From positions 1-33,049 of the forward strand of contig JAIRKA010000109.1 in the NCBI GenBank assembly GCA_031260345.1: a stretch of 33,049 nucleotides of DNA, read 5' to 3'. The stretch's first letter is position 1; each line of letters starts with the position of its first letter. The DNA is from Methanosarcinales archaeon (GTDB lineage: Archaea > Halobacteriota > Methanosarcinia > Methanosarcinales > Methanosarcinaceae). The notes below the pieces were generated by a model that was not told where the DNA came from, did no database searches, and saw nothing but the letters and a program-made list of their open reading frames with translations. The translations under genes were made by a program, and so were the position numbers. Positions 7,904-16,414 of this stretch are shown here, one piece after another.

Positions 7904-8623
7904 TCAAAACCGCTTTTTGAAGAGCCGGACGTTTTTTGAGGATTTTTTTTGAATGATGTCAATAATTTCGCCGAGATGATTTAATTTATAATCGGGCTCG
8001 AAATAAAAATCGCGGTCATGGTCGTTGCGGTCGCCGTAAGCGGCGTACGCTGTTGTCATTCCGATTTTTTTCGCAGGCGCGATGTCGCGGCGGAGACTGT
8101 CACCGATATACATGGAGTCGGCGGCGTTTGCACCCGAGCGCTTCAAAGCGAACTCAAAGGCGCCGAGATCAGGTTTTTTCTTGCCGGACATGTCGTAAGT
8201 AATCACATCGTCAACAAGGCCGTCTAATTTAACGCGCTTCATTCGGCGGTAAGCGTTTTCGGTGTCGGCGTCTGTGATGATAATAAAAGAGCGTCCCATC
8301 TCTTTGACGGCTTCAATCGTTTCGCGGACACCGTCATAAAGTGCGACATGTTCAACTTTAACATCTTCATAAATACGGCAGCATTCTTCAAAAAGAGATT
8401 CGGAGAAAACGTATTTCTCTTTCAGATAATCTTCAATATTTTCCAAATGTTCAAATCCGTAAATGCCGCGCAGGAAATAAGACAGCATTTCAAGAGGTTC
8501 ACCTGCTCCGATTCTGTCAACAACGGCGGTGCAAGCCTCAACTTTGGCATGGACAAAATCAAAAAGCGTGTTGTCCATGTCCGAAAATATGTATTGAATT
8601 TCTTGTTTTTCAGGTTCTGTCAT
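7904..8623 (-). CDS. HAD-superfamily phosphatase
   Basis: 239 residues from ATG 8623, with AGGGA 5 nt upstream. All four HAD motifs are visible: I, SDMDNTLFD (nucleophile and acid/base Asp, about 14-22); II, FIIITDAD (Thr); III, Lys in GKKKPDLGAFEFALKRSG; IV, YIGDSLRRDIAPAKKIGM (Mg-binding Asp). A helical cap lies between motifs I and II. It is therefore a cytosolic phosphohydrolase of the large phosphoglycolate phosphatase/pyrophosphatase-like group. The substrate cannot be deduced; small sugar phosphates or nucleotides are usual. It sits alone on the minus strand, convergent with DUF447, with no functional clue from neighbours. Confidence 0.85.
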   Translation of the reverse strand: MTEPEKQEIQYIFSDMDNTLFDFVHAKVEACTAVVDRIGAGEPLEMLSYFLRGIYGFEHLENIEDYLKEKYVFSESLFEECCRIYEDVKVEHVALYDGVRETIEAVKEMGRSFIIITDADTENAYRRMKRVKLDGLVDDVITYDMSGKKKPDLGAFEFALKRSGANAADSMYIGDSLRRDIAPAKKIGMTTAYAAYGDRNDHDRDFYFEPDYKLNHLGEIIDIIQKKSSKNVRLFKKRF

Positions 8624-8837
8624 AAAATCCCTTAAAATGTGTATTAAAAAGGATTACCAATTAGATTAATAAACTTATCTCAGAATTGACCGCCTCACTC
8701 ACAATTTCTCATTGGTATGGGGAAGGAGGGTGTCAGCAGAAAGTCCTTTTCGTGACCGTTAGAGGCTGCCGCGCGCGGGCTGCTCCATCTTTCATTATTT
8801 GCACGAAAATTGAACCACGCTTTTATTCAAAAAAGAT
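8624..8837. other. Intergenic region with a GC-rich repeat copy
   Basis: 214 bp between two minus-strand genes. It contains the HAD promoter side and a conspicuous GC-rich island at about 8745-8795. The island matches another intergenic island at 31748-31797 on the opposite strand. No coding signal supports the ORF listed at 8686-8925. Confidence 0.55.
8746..8793 (+). repeat. Dispersed GC-rich repeat, copy 1 (CGCGCG core)
   Basis: TTCGTGACCGTTAGAGG, then a CGCGCG core and CTGCTCC, followed by a T-rich tail. It aligns with the reverse complement of 31748-31797 over about 46 positions, with most differences being transitions and one 3-nt gap. It could be a small RNA, a REP-like element or a decayed mobile element. 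Confidence 0.5.
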
Positions 8838-9815
8838 TCAAATGAGAAGTTCTTCTCCGATATCCAAACAAGTCAAAAAGCTGTCGATTTCGCCGTTTTC
8901 ATCTAATTTGCAGATTTTACGGTAAGGCTCGCCGAGCGGCTCCTGCCCGAGCGGATAAGTGCCGTAATGCATCGGAATTAAATGTTTGGCGCCGAGAATG
9001 TTCGCCGCTTTGGCAGCTTCATCAGGCGTTATGTGAACGAATTCGGCAACGGATCGCGGCGTATAAGCGCCGATTGGAAGAAGCGCGTAATCGATATCCG
9101 GAAACAGCTTGGCAATTTCTTCAAAGTGCATTCCCCAAGCAGTGTCACCGCCGAAATAAATTGTTTTGTCATTGCAGCGGATGATAAAACTGCCCCAAAG
9201 TGTTCGATTGTTGTCAAAAATATGCATTCCTGACCAGTGGAAACTCGGAAGGAAATAAACTTCAACGCCCGGCTTTGTTTCGTACTGCTGATACCAGCCG
9301 GCTTCTTGATATTTTTTGGTAAAAAATCGGACATAATTTCGGCCGTTTAACGGAATCAGCGCCTGCGTTTTATTATTTGCTTTGAAAATTCTCCGAAGCG
9401 AACGAAGGTCTGCATGATCGTGATGCATGTGAGAAATGAGGACGTAATCAACATATTTGAACTCTTCAATTTCACAGGGAAGCGGAACAAGGCGATTTCG
9501 CATCGGAAAACTGTAATAAGACGGATCGGTCAAAAAAGTAACGCCGCCGAGTCTTATAAAAAAGGAGGCATGACCAAGCCAAACAATCATATCTTCATTC
9601 GAATTCATAAAATCGTCATTCAAACAAAACCCGGCGTAGGATGTATCTTTTTTTCGCTCTTCGCGCTGCGGATTATGAAATCGGGATTTGACAAACTTCT
9701 TCACGCTGATTTGGCCGGATTTTTCATTCAGAAAAGAATTTCCTTTCATAGGGTTTCCGATCCAATCTTCTTTAATAATCGGCAGCGACGAATTGGAAGC
9801 ATACTTAATTGACAA
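8838..9815 (-). CDS. Metallo-beta-lactamase-fold hydrolase (NAPE-PLD/UlaG-like group)
   Basis: 325 residues. The metal site is complete: SHMHHDHADL (HxHxDH), the FHWSG histidine, GGDTAWG (bridging Asp) and LIPMHYGTYPLG (final His). The N-terminal WLGHASFFIRLGGVTFLTDPSYYS is typical of the beta-lactamase-like group that includes NAPE-PLD and UlaG. It is probably a cytosolic Zn- or Mn-dependent phosphodiesterase or lactonase; the substrate is unknown. The start is a TTG (9815) preceded at 5 nt by AGGTG, the only good ribosome site, because the first in-frame ATG is more than 20 codons into the conserved leader. It is transcribed on its own, divergent from the flavoprotein gene. Confidence 0.85.
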   Translation of the reverse strand: MSIKYASNSSLPIIKEDWIGNPMKGNSFLNEKSGQISVKKFVKSRFHNPQREERKKDTSYAGFCLNDDFMNSNEDMIVWLGHASFFIRLGGVTFLTDPSYYSFPMRNRLVPLPCEIEEFKYVDYVLISHMHHDHADLRSLRRIFKANNKTQALIPLNGRNYVRFFTKKYQEAGWYQQYETKPGVEVYFLPSFHWSGMHIFDNNRTLWGSFIIRCNDKTIYFGGDTAWGMHFEEIAKLFPDIDYALLPIGAYTPRSVAEFVHITPDEAAKAANILGAKHLIPMHYGTYPLGQEPLGEPYRKICKLDENGEIDSFLTCLDIGEELLI

Positions 9816-9929
9816 AATAACACCTGTTCAGCGTTTTTAGACTTGTTCTTGATCGGCTTTTAAGAGAATATTAAAAGAATGTATTTGTATCTAGTATAAA
9901 AACTGAATATAAACTTTCGGATTCAAAAC

Positions 9930-9942
9930 TTTTTTATAAAAA
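9930..9942 (+). promoter_or_regulatory. TATA box of the flavoprotein-nifB unit
   Basis: TTTTTATAAAAAT lies 39-51 bp upstream of ATG 9981. With a start site about 25 nt downstream, the leader would include the GAGAGGG ribosome site. Confidence 0.45.
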
Positions 9943-9980
9943 TCCGAGCTAATTTAAAATAAAAATGAAGAGAGGGTCAA

Positions 9981-10535
9981 ATGAAAATTATCGGAATACT
10001 CGGAAGCGCTCGTGAAGGCGGAAGCACACGTTATTTAATTGAAGAAGTCATGAAAGAGCCGAAAGCAAAAGGCGCCGAGACAAAAATATACAATTTAGGA
10101 AAAATGGATATCCGATGCTGTCTCGGATGCGGAGTCTGCCGCAAAAAAGAAAGAGACTGTGTTCGAAAAGACGATATGCGCCTTCTTTATGAAGAAATGA
10201 AAACAGCCGACGCGATCATCATCGGAACGCCGATTTACATGGGCGAAATGACCGGGCAGTTAAAAACGTTCATTGACCGCTGTTTTGCTTTAAAAGATGC
10301 GCAGAGCAAGCCGCTGATTCCGGCAGGCAAAAAACTTGCGGTTGTCATTACACAGGGCGCGCCGATGCCGGATCATTACATCAAAACGCCTGACCGAATC
10401 GAATATATTTTCAAAGGACTCGGTTTCATTCCTATCGGGAGAATTACCGCCGTGAGCGTTCACAACACAGAAGAGCTTTTACAGAACAAAGACGTTTTGG
10501 AGCAAGCAAGAGAACTCGGCAAACAGTTATTATAA
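9981..10535 (+). CDS. Iron-sulfur flavoprotein (Isf family)
   Basis: 184 residues; GAGAGGG precedes ATG 9981. The flavodoxin-like fold opens with IIGILGSAREGGSTRYLIEEV (FMN phosphate loop) and contains ADAIIIGTPIYMGEMTGQLKTFIDRC. Between them is the compact cysteine cluster C-X2-C-X2-C-X6-C (CLGCGVCRKKERDC, about residues 48-61), the 4Fe-4S signature of methanogen Isf proteins. These are cytosolic homodimers that take electrons from ferredoxin and reduce O2/H2O2 or other acceptors. It lies 59 bp upstream of nifB in the same direction, so it may share a transcript and could donate electrons to that radical SAM enzyme; this partnership is inferred only from position. Confidence 0.85.
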   Translation: MKIIGILGSAREGGSTRYLIEEVMKEPKAKGAETKIYNLGKMDIRCCLGCGVCRKKERDCVRKDDMRLLYEEMKTADAIIIGTPIYMGEMTGQLKTFIDRCFALKDAQSKPLIPAGKKLAVVITQGAPMPDHYIKTPDRIEYIFKGLGFIPIGRITAVSVHNTEELLQNKDVLEQARELGKQLL

Positions 10536-10594
10536 TATGCAAAAAGTTGTTCATATTCATTATATTTTCAATAATCCAAAAGAGCGAATCGATT

Positions 10595-11500
10595 ATGAAA
10601 GATTGCATGAGTCATGATATGCAGCGTAAAATTTCCAGACATCCCTGTTATTCTCCGGAAGCGCAGCATAAATTCGGGCGGCTGCATTTGGCTGTTGCGC
10701 CTTCCTGCAACATACAATGTAATTACTGCGATCGAAAATTTGACTGCGTCAATGAAAGCCGTCCGGGCGTGACAAGTGCTGTGCTGTCGCCGAAAGACGC
10801 AATGGAAAAGACCACTCTGATTCTGAAACAGCACCCGTACATCAGTGTCATCGGCGTTGCCGGCCCCGGAGACCCGCTTGACAATGACGAAACGTTTGAA
10901 ACCTTCCGCCTCATCCGCGAAAATTTCCCCGACATAACGCTTTGCATCAGCACAAACGGGCTTTTGCTTCCCGACAGATTTGATGAATTGGCGGCGTTAA
11001 ATGTGGAAACGCTGACCGTTACTTTGAATGCGACCGACCCCGAGATTCAAAAAGAAATCGTCAGCATGATTTATTACAACGGCAAAAAATACGAAGGACG
11101 AGAAGCGGCTGAAATTTTGATTCAAAATCAATTGGAAGGAATCCGAAAAGCCGTCGCTGCCGGAATAACCGTTAAAATCAATACGGTTCTGATTCCGGGA
11201 ATCAACGACAAGCATATCATTGAAATCGCAAAGAAGATGAATGAAATGGGCGTCTACATCATGAATATCATGCCGCTGATCAATCAAGCTGCGTTTAAAG
11301 ACATTATACCGCCGACGGACTTGGAAAGAAAAGCCGTTCAAGATGCTTGCGCGCCGTATGTCAAGCAGATGAGGCACTGCCGCCAATGCCGCTCGGACGC
11401 TTACGGTCTGCTGGGGGAAGATTTGTCGGTGGAAAAAAAGAAAAAGAAAGAAGATTGTGGCGGGGAATTAAAAATGATTTCTCTGAAAAGAGAGGAATGA
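10595..11500 (+). CDS. nifB: NifB, radical SAM nitrogenase-cofactor (NifB-co) synthase, short archaeal form
   Basis: 301 residues from ATG 10595; the ORF track extends to an upstream TTG at 10547 without a ribosome site. Radical SAM cluster: CNIQCNYC with Cys38, 42 and 45, followed by DRKFDCVNESRPGVTS. The AGPGDPL SAM-binding region, STNGLLLP, and the C-terminal HCRQCRSDAYGLLGED that binds an auxiliary cluster are all NifB hallmarks. NifB fuses two 4Fe-4S clusters with a SAM-derived carbide to build the 8Fe-9S-C precursor of FeMo-co. As in other archaea, the NifX/NafY-like C-terminal domain is absent; the protein ends with a Lys-rich tail. No nifH, D, K, E or N is present in the window, so nitrogen fixation cannot be concluded. 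It converges on the OLD nuclease gene with a 22-bp gap. Confidence 0.92.
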   Translation: MKDCMSHDMQRKISRHPCYSPEAQHKFGRLHLAVAPSCNIQCNYCDRKFDCVNESRPGVTSAVLSPKDAMEKTTLILKQHPYISVIGVAGPGDPLDNDETFETFRLIRENFPDITLCISTNGLLLPDRFDELAALNVETLTVTLNATDPEIQKEIVSMIYYNGKKYEGREAAEILIQNQLEGIRKAVAAGITVKINTVLIPGINDKHIIEIAKKMNEMGVYIMNIMPLINQAAFKDIIPPTDLERKAVQDACAPYVKQMRHCRQCRSDAYGLLGEDLSVEKKKKKEDCGGELKMISLKREE

Positions 11501-11522
11501 AAGACGTAATTGTAATACACTC

Positions 11523-13589
11523 TTAAACCGTCAATAAATGATCCAAAACTTTTTTGAAATTGTCTTTTGTCTCATCTGTTATTTCGTTTTCAAAAATTTT
11601 CTTTTTGAATAAGGAAGATTCATTCCACTCTTTGTCTTTTAGATTATATTTTTTTGCGTCTGCTGAAGAAAACAAACTTTCAAGATTTTTATAACTTGGA
11701 TTTACTTCATTCAAAGAAATAATCAGGTCTTTCTCCTTGGATTTATTTTTAGCGCTTAAACCCTGCCTATCAGCATCAACCAAAAGACGTGGATTTGTAT
11801 CAATTTCAGAAAGAATATCTGCAATATTATTACCAATTCCACCGACAGGCAAGAAAACTAATGAATTATAGTTTTGTTTTTCTCTAACGAACAATAATTT
11901 AAAAGCAGTCAGGTAATTATAATCAGTAATTCCTTCTGTAAAAATCACCTTTTGGTCTCCAATTAAAATATGTCTGCCAACGGTTAAACCTCTAAGAACA
12001 AAATCCAATTTGTCTGCACCTCTGCTAACAACATCAAATTTGTCTTCAATAATCACATGACCGTGTTCATCACGTTGCATTAATCGGAGTTCATCTAAAT
12101 AATCGCAATCAATCAAGAACGGTGAATGAGTACTAATCACAAATGTGAGACCATTTTTTTGTGCGAAGTCTTTGAGGAACTTACGCAATTCAAACTGTCC
12201 TGAAACATGAATATTTGTAGCAGGCTCGTCCATAATTATGATATCCCCAGGCTTTAAATCTTCCTTATATGCAAAATTAAAGAAGAAATCAAAAAACCAC
12301 CTGAAACCTGTGGATTGTTTATCGAGGTCAAGAGTGACATCCCCCCTATCAAGTAAAATATGAATTTTTTCAGATTCAAAATCAAATTTAAAGGCATACT
12401 CCTCCCCTGCATCACAGAAATACATATCATTAAAGTATTTTGTAATTTTTCCAGGTAACTCTTTATTTAGTTTTTTTCCAAATTTTTCCAGATAGCTTTT
12501 TTGGCTTTTTCCTTCATATTTGCTATAGATATCATCAAGAGCATTCTGACTTTGTCCCATTATTTTCAGGACATTCTTAATAAAAGCAGTAGGTTTATCT
12601 GGTTTACAAACAAGATCTTGTTGCTTAATAGGTTTTTGTGTATACACAACAATTCTAGAAGATAGTAAATAATCATGCTCAGTAGTAATACTAGCTTCTT
12701 CGGTTTCTTCCACTAATGGAGCTGGATCCTTTGAATTAGTCTTAGCAGTAGACTTCTTAAAATTAGTCTTCTTAGTATCAGTTTGAGACTTAAGCGAAAG
12801 AATGGTTTTACTTTTTTCAACGATTTTTTCTTTCGTAGTTTTCATATCTAAGTTAATTTGGTCAGAAATTTCTTCCAAATTGCTAAAGATATTTGCATTC
12901 GACCCTTGTTCTTTCAATTCAAGAAGTCTCTTTTCAATAGCAGAAATTAGATTTGGAGTATTGTTATAAACTTGTCCGTTCTTTAGTCTTGCCAAGTAAA
13001 TCTCTAAGTCTGCTTTTCCATCACTTCCAATAGTCCTATTTGTAATCAAGTCACTAATCAATTTACGTTCCAATTCGGTTGGATACTTATTTTTGTTTTT
13101 GTTCCGTTCAGATTTAATAGCATCCATTCTTTCAATTATATCTAGCTTCTCAGACCGAAGATCTTTCAAATAATCCTCTAAATTTTTAATTTCTAGTTCA
13201 ATAGTTCCAATTTTTTTAGAAATACTAATCTCATTGTTTTGACTAGCAGATCCATCAATTTCTAAAGAGTTGATTTTATCATTATCTTGAACGAACATGG
13301 AAATAGCAGGTTTTTGAGTACTATGGATAAAATCTGGAGAATCGTCTTCTTCAAGTTTTTTACTCCCAAATGCTTCCAAAGCAGCTAAAACATTTGATTT
13401 ACCTGAATTATTGGGACCGACAAGAAGTACAAGATCCCCTAAATCTTCTTTATTCAACCCGCGATTAAGAACAAGCTCTGCAGGTCGTTCTTTTTCGTCA
13501 AATGTAATACCAACATTCCTAAAATCTTTGATGGTTAATTTTCTAACATTTGAATTCTTTTTCTTCATTGCTATACCATTACTTACCAT
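11523..13589 (-). CDS. OLD-family ATPase with TOPRIM nuclease domain, probable defence gene
   Basis: 688 residues from ATG 13589, with AGAGGG 5 nt upstream. Order of parts: ABC/SMC-like N-terminus (LTIKDFRNVG) with Walker A VGPNNSGKS (58-65); a long coiled-coil or charged insertion (about 120-310) with a Lys/Thr-rich linker; a signature-like KQSTGFRWFF; Walker B DIIIMDEPATNIH (about 451); H-loop STHSPFL; then a TOPRIM domain with the catalytic Glu in VIFTEGITDYNYL (about 550) and LLVDADRQG (about 603). This is the class 1 OLD layout, ATP-dependent DNA nucleases linked to phage exclusion. There is no UvrD-like GajB neighbour, so it is not Gabija. The gene is visibly more AT-rich than its methanogen-core neighbours and sits alone between nifB and marker 2, suggesting horizontal acquisition. 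Confidence 0.85.
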   Translation of the reverse strand: MVSNGIAMKKKNSNVRKLTIKDFRNVGITFDEKERPAELVLNRGLNKEDLGDLVLLVGPNNSGKSNVLAALEAFGSKKLEEDDSPDFIHSTQKPAISMFVQDNDKINSLEIDGSASQNNEISISKKIGTIELEIKNLEDYLKDLRSEKLDIIERMDAIKSERNKNKNKYPTELERKLISDLITNRTIGSDGKADLEIYLARLKNGQVYNNTPNLISAIEKRLLELKEQGSNANIFSNLEEISDQINLDMKTTKEKIVEKSKTILSLKSQTDTKKTNFKKSTAKTNSKDPAPLVEETEEASITTEHDYLLSSRIVVYTQKPIKQQDLVCKPDKPTAFIKNVLKIMGQSQNALDDIYSKYEGKSQKSYLEKFGKKLNKELPGKITKYFNDMYFCDAGEEYAFKFDFESEKIHILLDRGDVTLDLDKQSTGFRWFFDFFFNFAYKEDLKPGDIIIMDEPATNIHVSGQFELRKFLKDFAQKNGLTFVISTHSPFLIDCDYLDELRLMQRDEHGHVIIEDKFDVVSRGADKLDFVLRGLTVGRHILIGDQKVIFTEGITDYNYLTAFKLLFVREKQNYNSLVFLPVGGIGNNIADILSEIDTNPRLLVDADRQGLSAKNKSKEKDLIISLNEVNPSYKNLESLFSSADAKKYNLKDKEWNESSLFKKKIFENEITDETKDNFKKVLDHLLTV

Positions 13590-13769
13590 ATTTTCCCTCT
13601 TTTTCCAATATTGGATGCTTTTTCAATATAATCGAATAAACATCGTATATAATACTTTACATTTTTTGTAAATTGCCCATACTTTCGTACAATTCGAATA
13701 AAACAAATGATTTAAAAGATGAAGCTGTTAGAACTGAGATAACGGAATAAAAAGCGGAAACAGAGAATT

Positions 13770-14786
13770 ATGAATGAGATGAAGAAAAGCCCGCCAATTA
13801 ATTTAGAAAAACTCGCCCAGACCATCCGAACTTTTGACGGTACCGCCCGAAAAAGTCCGATTGCATCCGTCTCGGAAATTTTCAAAGAGGTTGCCGACGC
13901 TTACGGCGGCTGCGTTGTTGATTTCGGTGACGACGCCGCGGCAATTGACATCGGAAACGGTGACGTTATTTTATTTTCCGCCGACGGCATTTGGGGCAGA
14001 TTGATTGAAAAAAGCCCTTGGTGGGCGGGTTTTACTTCCGTTCTTGTCAATGTGAATGATATTGCCGCAATGGGCGGGCGGCCTCTTGCGATGGTTGACG
14101 TTGTTTCCTCAGCCGATCCCGAAACGTTTAAAGAGATTTTTAAGGGAATGGCAGAAGGCGTCAAAAAGTTCGGTGTTCCCGTTGTCGGCGGACATACGCA
14201 TCCCGAAGGCGAAAAATCATTATCTGTCGCGATTATCGGAATCGCTAAAAAAGAATATATTATTCGAAGCGATACCGCAAAACCGGGAGACGTCGTCATT
14301 TATGCGATTGATTTGGACGGGAGAACCGGCCCGAACTCACTTTACAGCTTTGAATCCGTTTCTTCAAAAACGCCTGAAGTGATTCGAAAAATGTATGAAG
14401 CGCCTCAGATTATCGGGCAGAAACGGCTGGTGACAGCCGGAAAAGACATCAGCAATCCGGGAATTATCGGAACGCTTGGGATGCTGTGCGAAACAAGCGG
14501 CGTTGGGGCGCATGTTCGGCTTTTGGAGATTGTGATTCCGAACGACCCCGAAATAACGGTTGAAAGGTGGATGCTGATGCATCCCGGAACCGGATTTGTT
14601 TTTACGGCGGAAGCGGGCAATGCGGAGGAATGCATGCGCGTTCTCTCTGAAGGCGGAATGACGGCAGCGGTCTGCGGTGAAATCACGGCGGATAAAAAAG
14701 TGATTATTTCAGACGGGGCGGATTCGGCGGTTGTTTTTGATTTTGAAAAAGATATAATAACGGGCATTCAAAAATCATGGCATTAA
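13770..14786 (+). CDS. Methanogenesis marker 2 protein (AIR synthase-related)
   Basis: 338 residues. It has the PurM/AIR synthase-ThiL-SelD-HypE architecture: VDFGDDAAAIDIG (nucleotide/Mg loop), SADGIWGRLIEKSPWWAGFTSVLVNVNDIAAMGG, VPVVGGHTHPEG, then a PurM C-terminal domain with ISNPGIIGTLGMLCETSGVGA. The combination with GHTHPE matches methanogenesis marker 2. Related enzymes activate a carbonyl or carboxylate with ATP as acyl phosphates, so an ATP-dependent cofactor step is likely, but its substrate is not established. ATG 13770 has only weak ribosome signals; ATG 13779 is an alternative. The 125-bp gap to DUF2162 contains a palindrome, so the two are probably separate units. Confidence 0.82.
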   Translation: MNEMKKSPPINLEKLAQTIRTFDGTARKSPIASVSEIFKEVADAYGGCVVDFGDDAAAIDIGNGDVILFSADGIWGRLIEKSPWWAGFTSVLVNVNDIAAMGGRPLAMVDVVSSADPETFKEIFKGMAEGVKKFGVPVVGGHTHPEGEKSLSVAIIGIAKKEYIIRSDTAKPGDVVIYAIDLDGRTGPNSLYSFESVSSKTPEVIRKMYEAPQIIGQKRLVTAGKDISNPGIIGTLGMLCETSGVGAHVRLLEIVIPNDPEITVERWMLMHPGTGFVFTAEAGNAEECMRVLSEGGMTAAVCGEITADKKVIISDGADSAVVFDFEKDIITGIQKSWH

Positions 14787-14836
14787 AGTAAATATTATCC
14801 CACCAATAGTAGATATTGTATCACTAAATTAGAATT

Positions 14837-14858
14837 ATATTACTTTTTAAGGTAATAT
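14837..14858. promoter_or_regulatory. Palindrome upstream of the DUF2162-ExbB-DUF2149 operon (candidate operator)
   Basis: ATATTAC-N8-GTAATAT is a perfect 7-bp inverted repeat centred about 65 bp before ATG 14912. The half-site AGGTAATA also occurs, inverted, as two copies before the cobN-like gene. Regulator unknown. Confidence 0.4.
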
Positions 14859-14911
14859 TTGTTATCCAAATATCAATCTTAATATAATGAATGAAGCTTA
14901 ATTACTGATTC

Positions 14912-15670
14912 ATGGAGTCTATGGCAATTCTTATTGTGATAGGGATACTGTCAAGTGTTTTTATTTTTGGATTAAAGACGGGGATTGGCTGCGGTTTTTC
15001 AAAAACCGGCAAAGGCACTGTGTTTGTTTTATGCCTTTTATACTTCGCGATCGCTCTTGTTGCGGGGTATTTCATGGATGTGCTTGACGTCACATCCTTT
15101 ATGGCTTCACCGTTAGCAACCGCGATTCATATTACGCTTGCTTTGTTCTTATTGATCGGCGGCATCGTCACAATGAAAAAGTGGCATGCCGGTTGTGATG
15201 TATCGAATAAAACCTTTTTAATCATGGTTTTTCCGTGCCCTGTCTGCATGGCGGCGCTTCTTGTCTCATGCATTGCGCTTTCGACTGTTGTTGACCTGAA
15301 CGGCCTTGTGATCGGCGCACTTGTCGGGGCCGTTTTCGCGATTTCAATATTGGTAACGACATATCTGATGAGAAATCTAAGCAAAGTCGCAAAGAAATTG
15401 AATATCGACTTTGACGGAACACCGGACACGCTCGGCGCGATTATGGTATTTATCGGTTTGTTCTATCTGATTGCCTCGATTATGATTCCGGCATACATCA
15501 GTTCAGGAAACGTCCAATCAACGGCAGTGAACGTGTTTGGTACAACCGAAATTGTTGTTTTAATTGGAATCTGCTTGCTTGTTTTGTTCGGTGCCCTTTT
15601 AACAATTACAGCTGACAAGTCGAGCAAGAAGGAAAAAAATTCCCGGAAAGGGAGATCGAATAATTTTTGA
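14912..15670 (+). CDS. DUF2162 seven-helix membrane protein (HmuV-like)
   Basis: 252 residues with seven hydrophobic segments (about 5-27, 36-57, 68-90, 100-122, 130-152, 170-192, 205-225), so an integral cytoplasmic-membrane protein. It fits DUF2162, predicted transporters found next to ExbB-type, DUF2149 and CobN-like genes. The fourth segment carries FPCPVCM plus a further Cys, a CPxC motif in the membrane that could bind a metal or thiol-linked ligand. Sequence around the start: ATG 14912 or ATG 14921, the latter with GGAG only 3 nt away; the upstream one is used here. It is 78 bp ahead of the ExbB-type gene. In Bacteroidota haem-uptake operons the equivalent gene is hmuV. Role in tetrapyrrole or metal passage is inferred. 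Confidence 0.75.
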   Translation: MESMAILIVIGILSSVFIFGLKTGIGCGFSKTGKGTVFVLCLLYFAIALVAGYFMDVLDVTSFMASPLATAIHITLALFLLIGGIVTMKKWHAGCDVSNKTFLIMVFPCPVCMAALLVSCIALSTVVDLNGLVIGALVGAVFAISILVTTYLMRNLSKVAKKLNIDFDGTPDTLGAIMVFIGLFYLIASIMIPAYISSGNVQSTAVNVFGTTEIVVLIGICLLVLFGALLTITADKSSKKEKNSRKGRSNNF

Positions 15671-15748
15671 ATAAACTAAAAACGAACTGAAATAAAAAAC
15701 AAAATAATTTAGGGTAAAAATAATAAGAGGAGACAGTAGGGGAAAATT

Positions 15749-16414
15749 ATGGTAGAAATTGCATTTTTATCTGACTTCGGGTCAACAATGACATTTATTA
15801 CGTATGTTTTTTCAAATTCACTTTTGTATCCGGTCATGATATTGTTGCTCGTGTTTGCGCTTGTATCGCTGATCTTAACCGGTGAATTTATTACGGAATA
15901 CACACGCCGCAACAGAAATCAAAGAGAGCTGGAAAAGCAAACGTACCGCATCAGCGATATTATGAAGTCATCTCAGTCTTCTGATATCCGATACAAAGAA
16001 TCGGCGTCTATTCTCAGAAGTTTCGGCGGTAAACAGACTCAAATGGTTACCGCTTTTTCAAAAGATGCGGCAGATTCTGTTGAAGCGGGTGATTTGAGGC
16101 ACATTGAAAAAATCGCGGATGACTATGAAATTAGGATGACGAAAATAACAGAAAAGACAAGACTTATTACAACAATCGGCCCGATGCTCGGTTTGATGGC
16201 AACATTGATTCCGCTCGGCCCTGCTTTAATCGGTTTGACGGAAGGCAACATTGCCGCGCTTGCGACAAATCTTGTGATCGCGTTTACGACAACAGTTGTC
16301 GGTTTGTTTGCAGCATCCCTTTGTTTCGGTTTAACAACCATCCGCAACCGCTGGTATTGGCAGGATATGATTGATATTGATTACCTCATCGACGCCTTGG
16401 AGGAAAAGAAATGA
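15749..16414 (+). CDS. MotA/TolQ/ExbB proton channel family protein (HmuU-like)
   Basis: 221 residues; an AGGGG/GAGGAG ribosome region precedes ATG. Three membrane segments (about 24-47, 139-160, 170-192) with a cytosolic domain between the first two, the ExbB topology. The MotA_ExbB core IGPMLGLMATLIPLGPALIGL and NLVIAFTTTVVGLFAASLCFG is clear. ExbB/TolQ pentamers with ExbD/TolR use the proton or sodium gradient to do mechanical work on a partner beyond the membrane. The stop overlaps the DUF2149 start by 4 nt (ATGA), so the two subunits are translationally coupled. An archaeon has no TonB-dependent outer-membrane receptor, so the natural client is the anchored CobN-like protein next door (inference). 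Confidence 0.88.
   Translation: MVEIAFLSDFGSTMTFITYVFSNSLLYPVMILLLVFALVSLILTGEFITEYTRRNRNQRELEKQTYRISDIMKSSQSSDIRYKESASILRSFGGKQTQMVTAFSKDAADSVEAGDLRHIEKIADDYEIRMTKITEKTRLITTIGPMLGLMATLIPLGPALIGLTEGNIAALATNLVIAFTTTVVGLFAASLCFGLTTIRNRWYWQDMIDIDYLIDALEEKK

Noticed and set aside
8686-8925. 79-aa plus-strand ORF between the HAD and MBL genes
   Set aside because: It overlaps the 3' end of the MBL gene and the GC-rich repeat, and has no ribosome site or recognisable fold.
10547-10594. N-terminal hydrophobic extension of NifB (MFIFIIFSIIQ...) as a membrane anchor
   Set aside because: It starts at a TTG without a ribosome site in AT-rich intergenic DNA; NifB is cytosolic and its conserved region begins after ATG 10595.
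11523-13589. Gabija (GajA) defence system
   Set aside because: The OLD-like protein fits GajA loosely, but neighbouring genes are nifB and marker 2; there is no UvrD-like GajB on either side.
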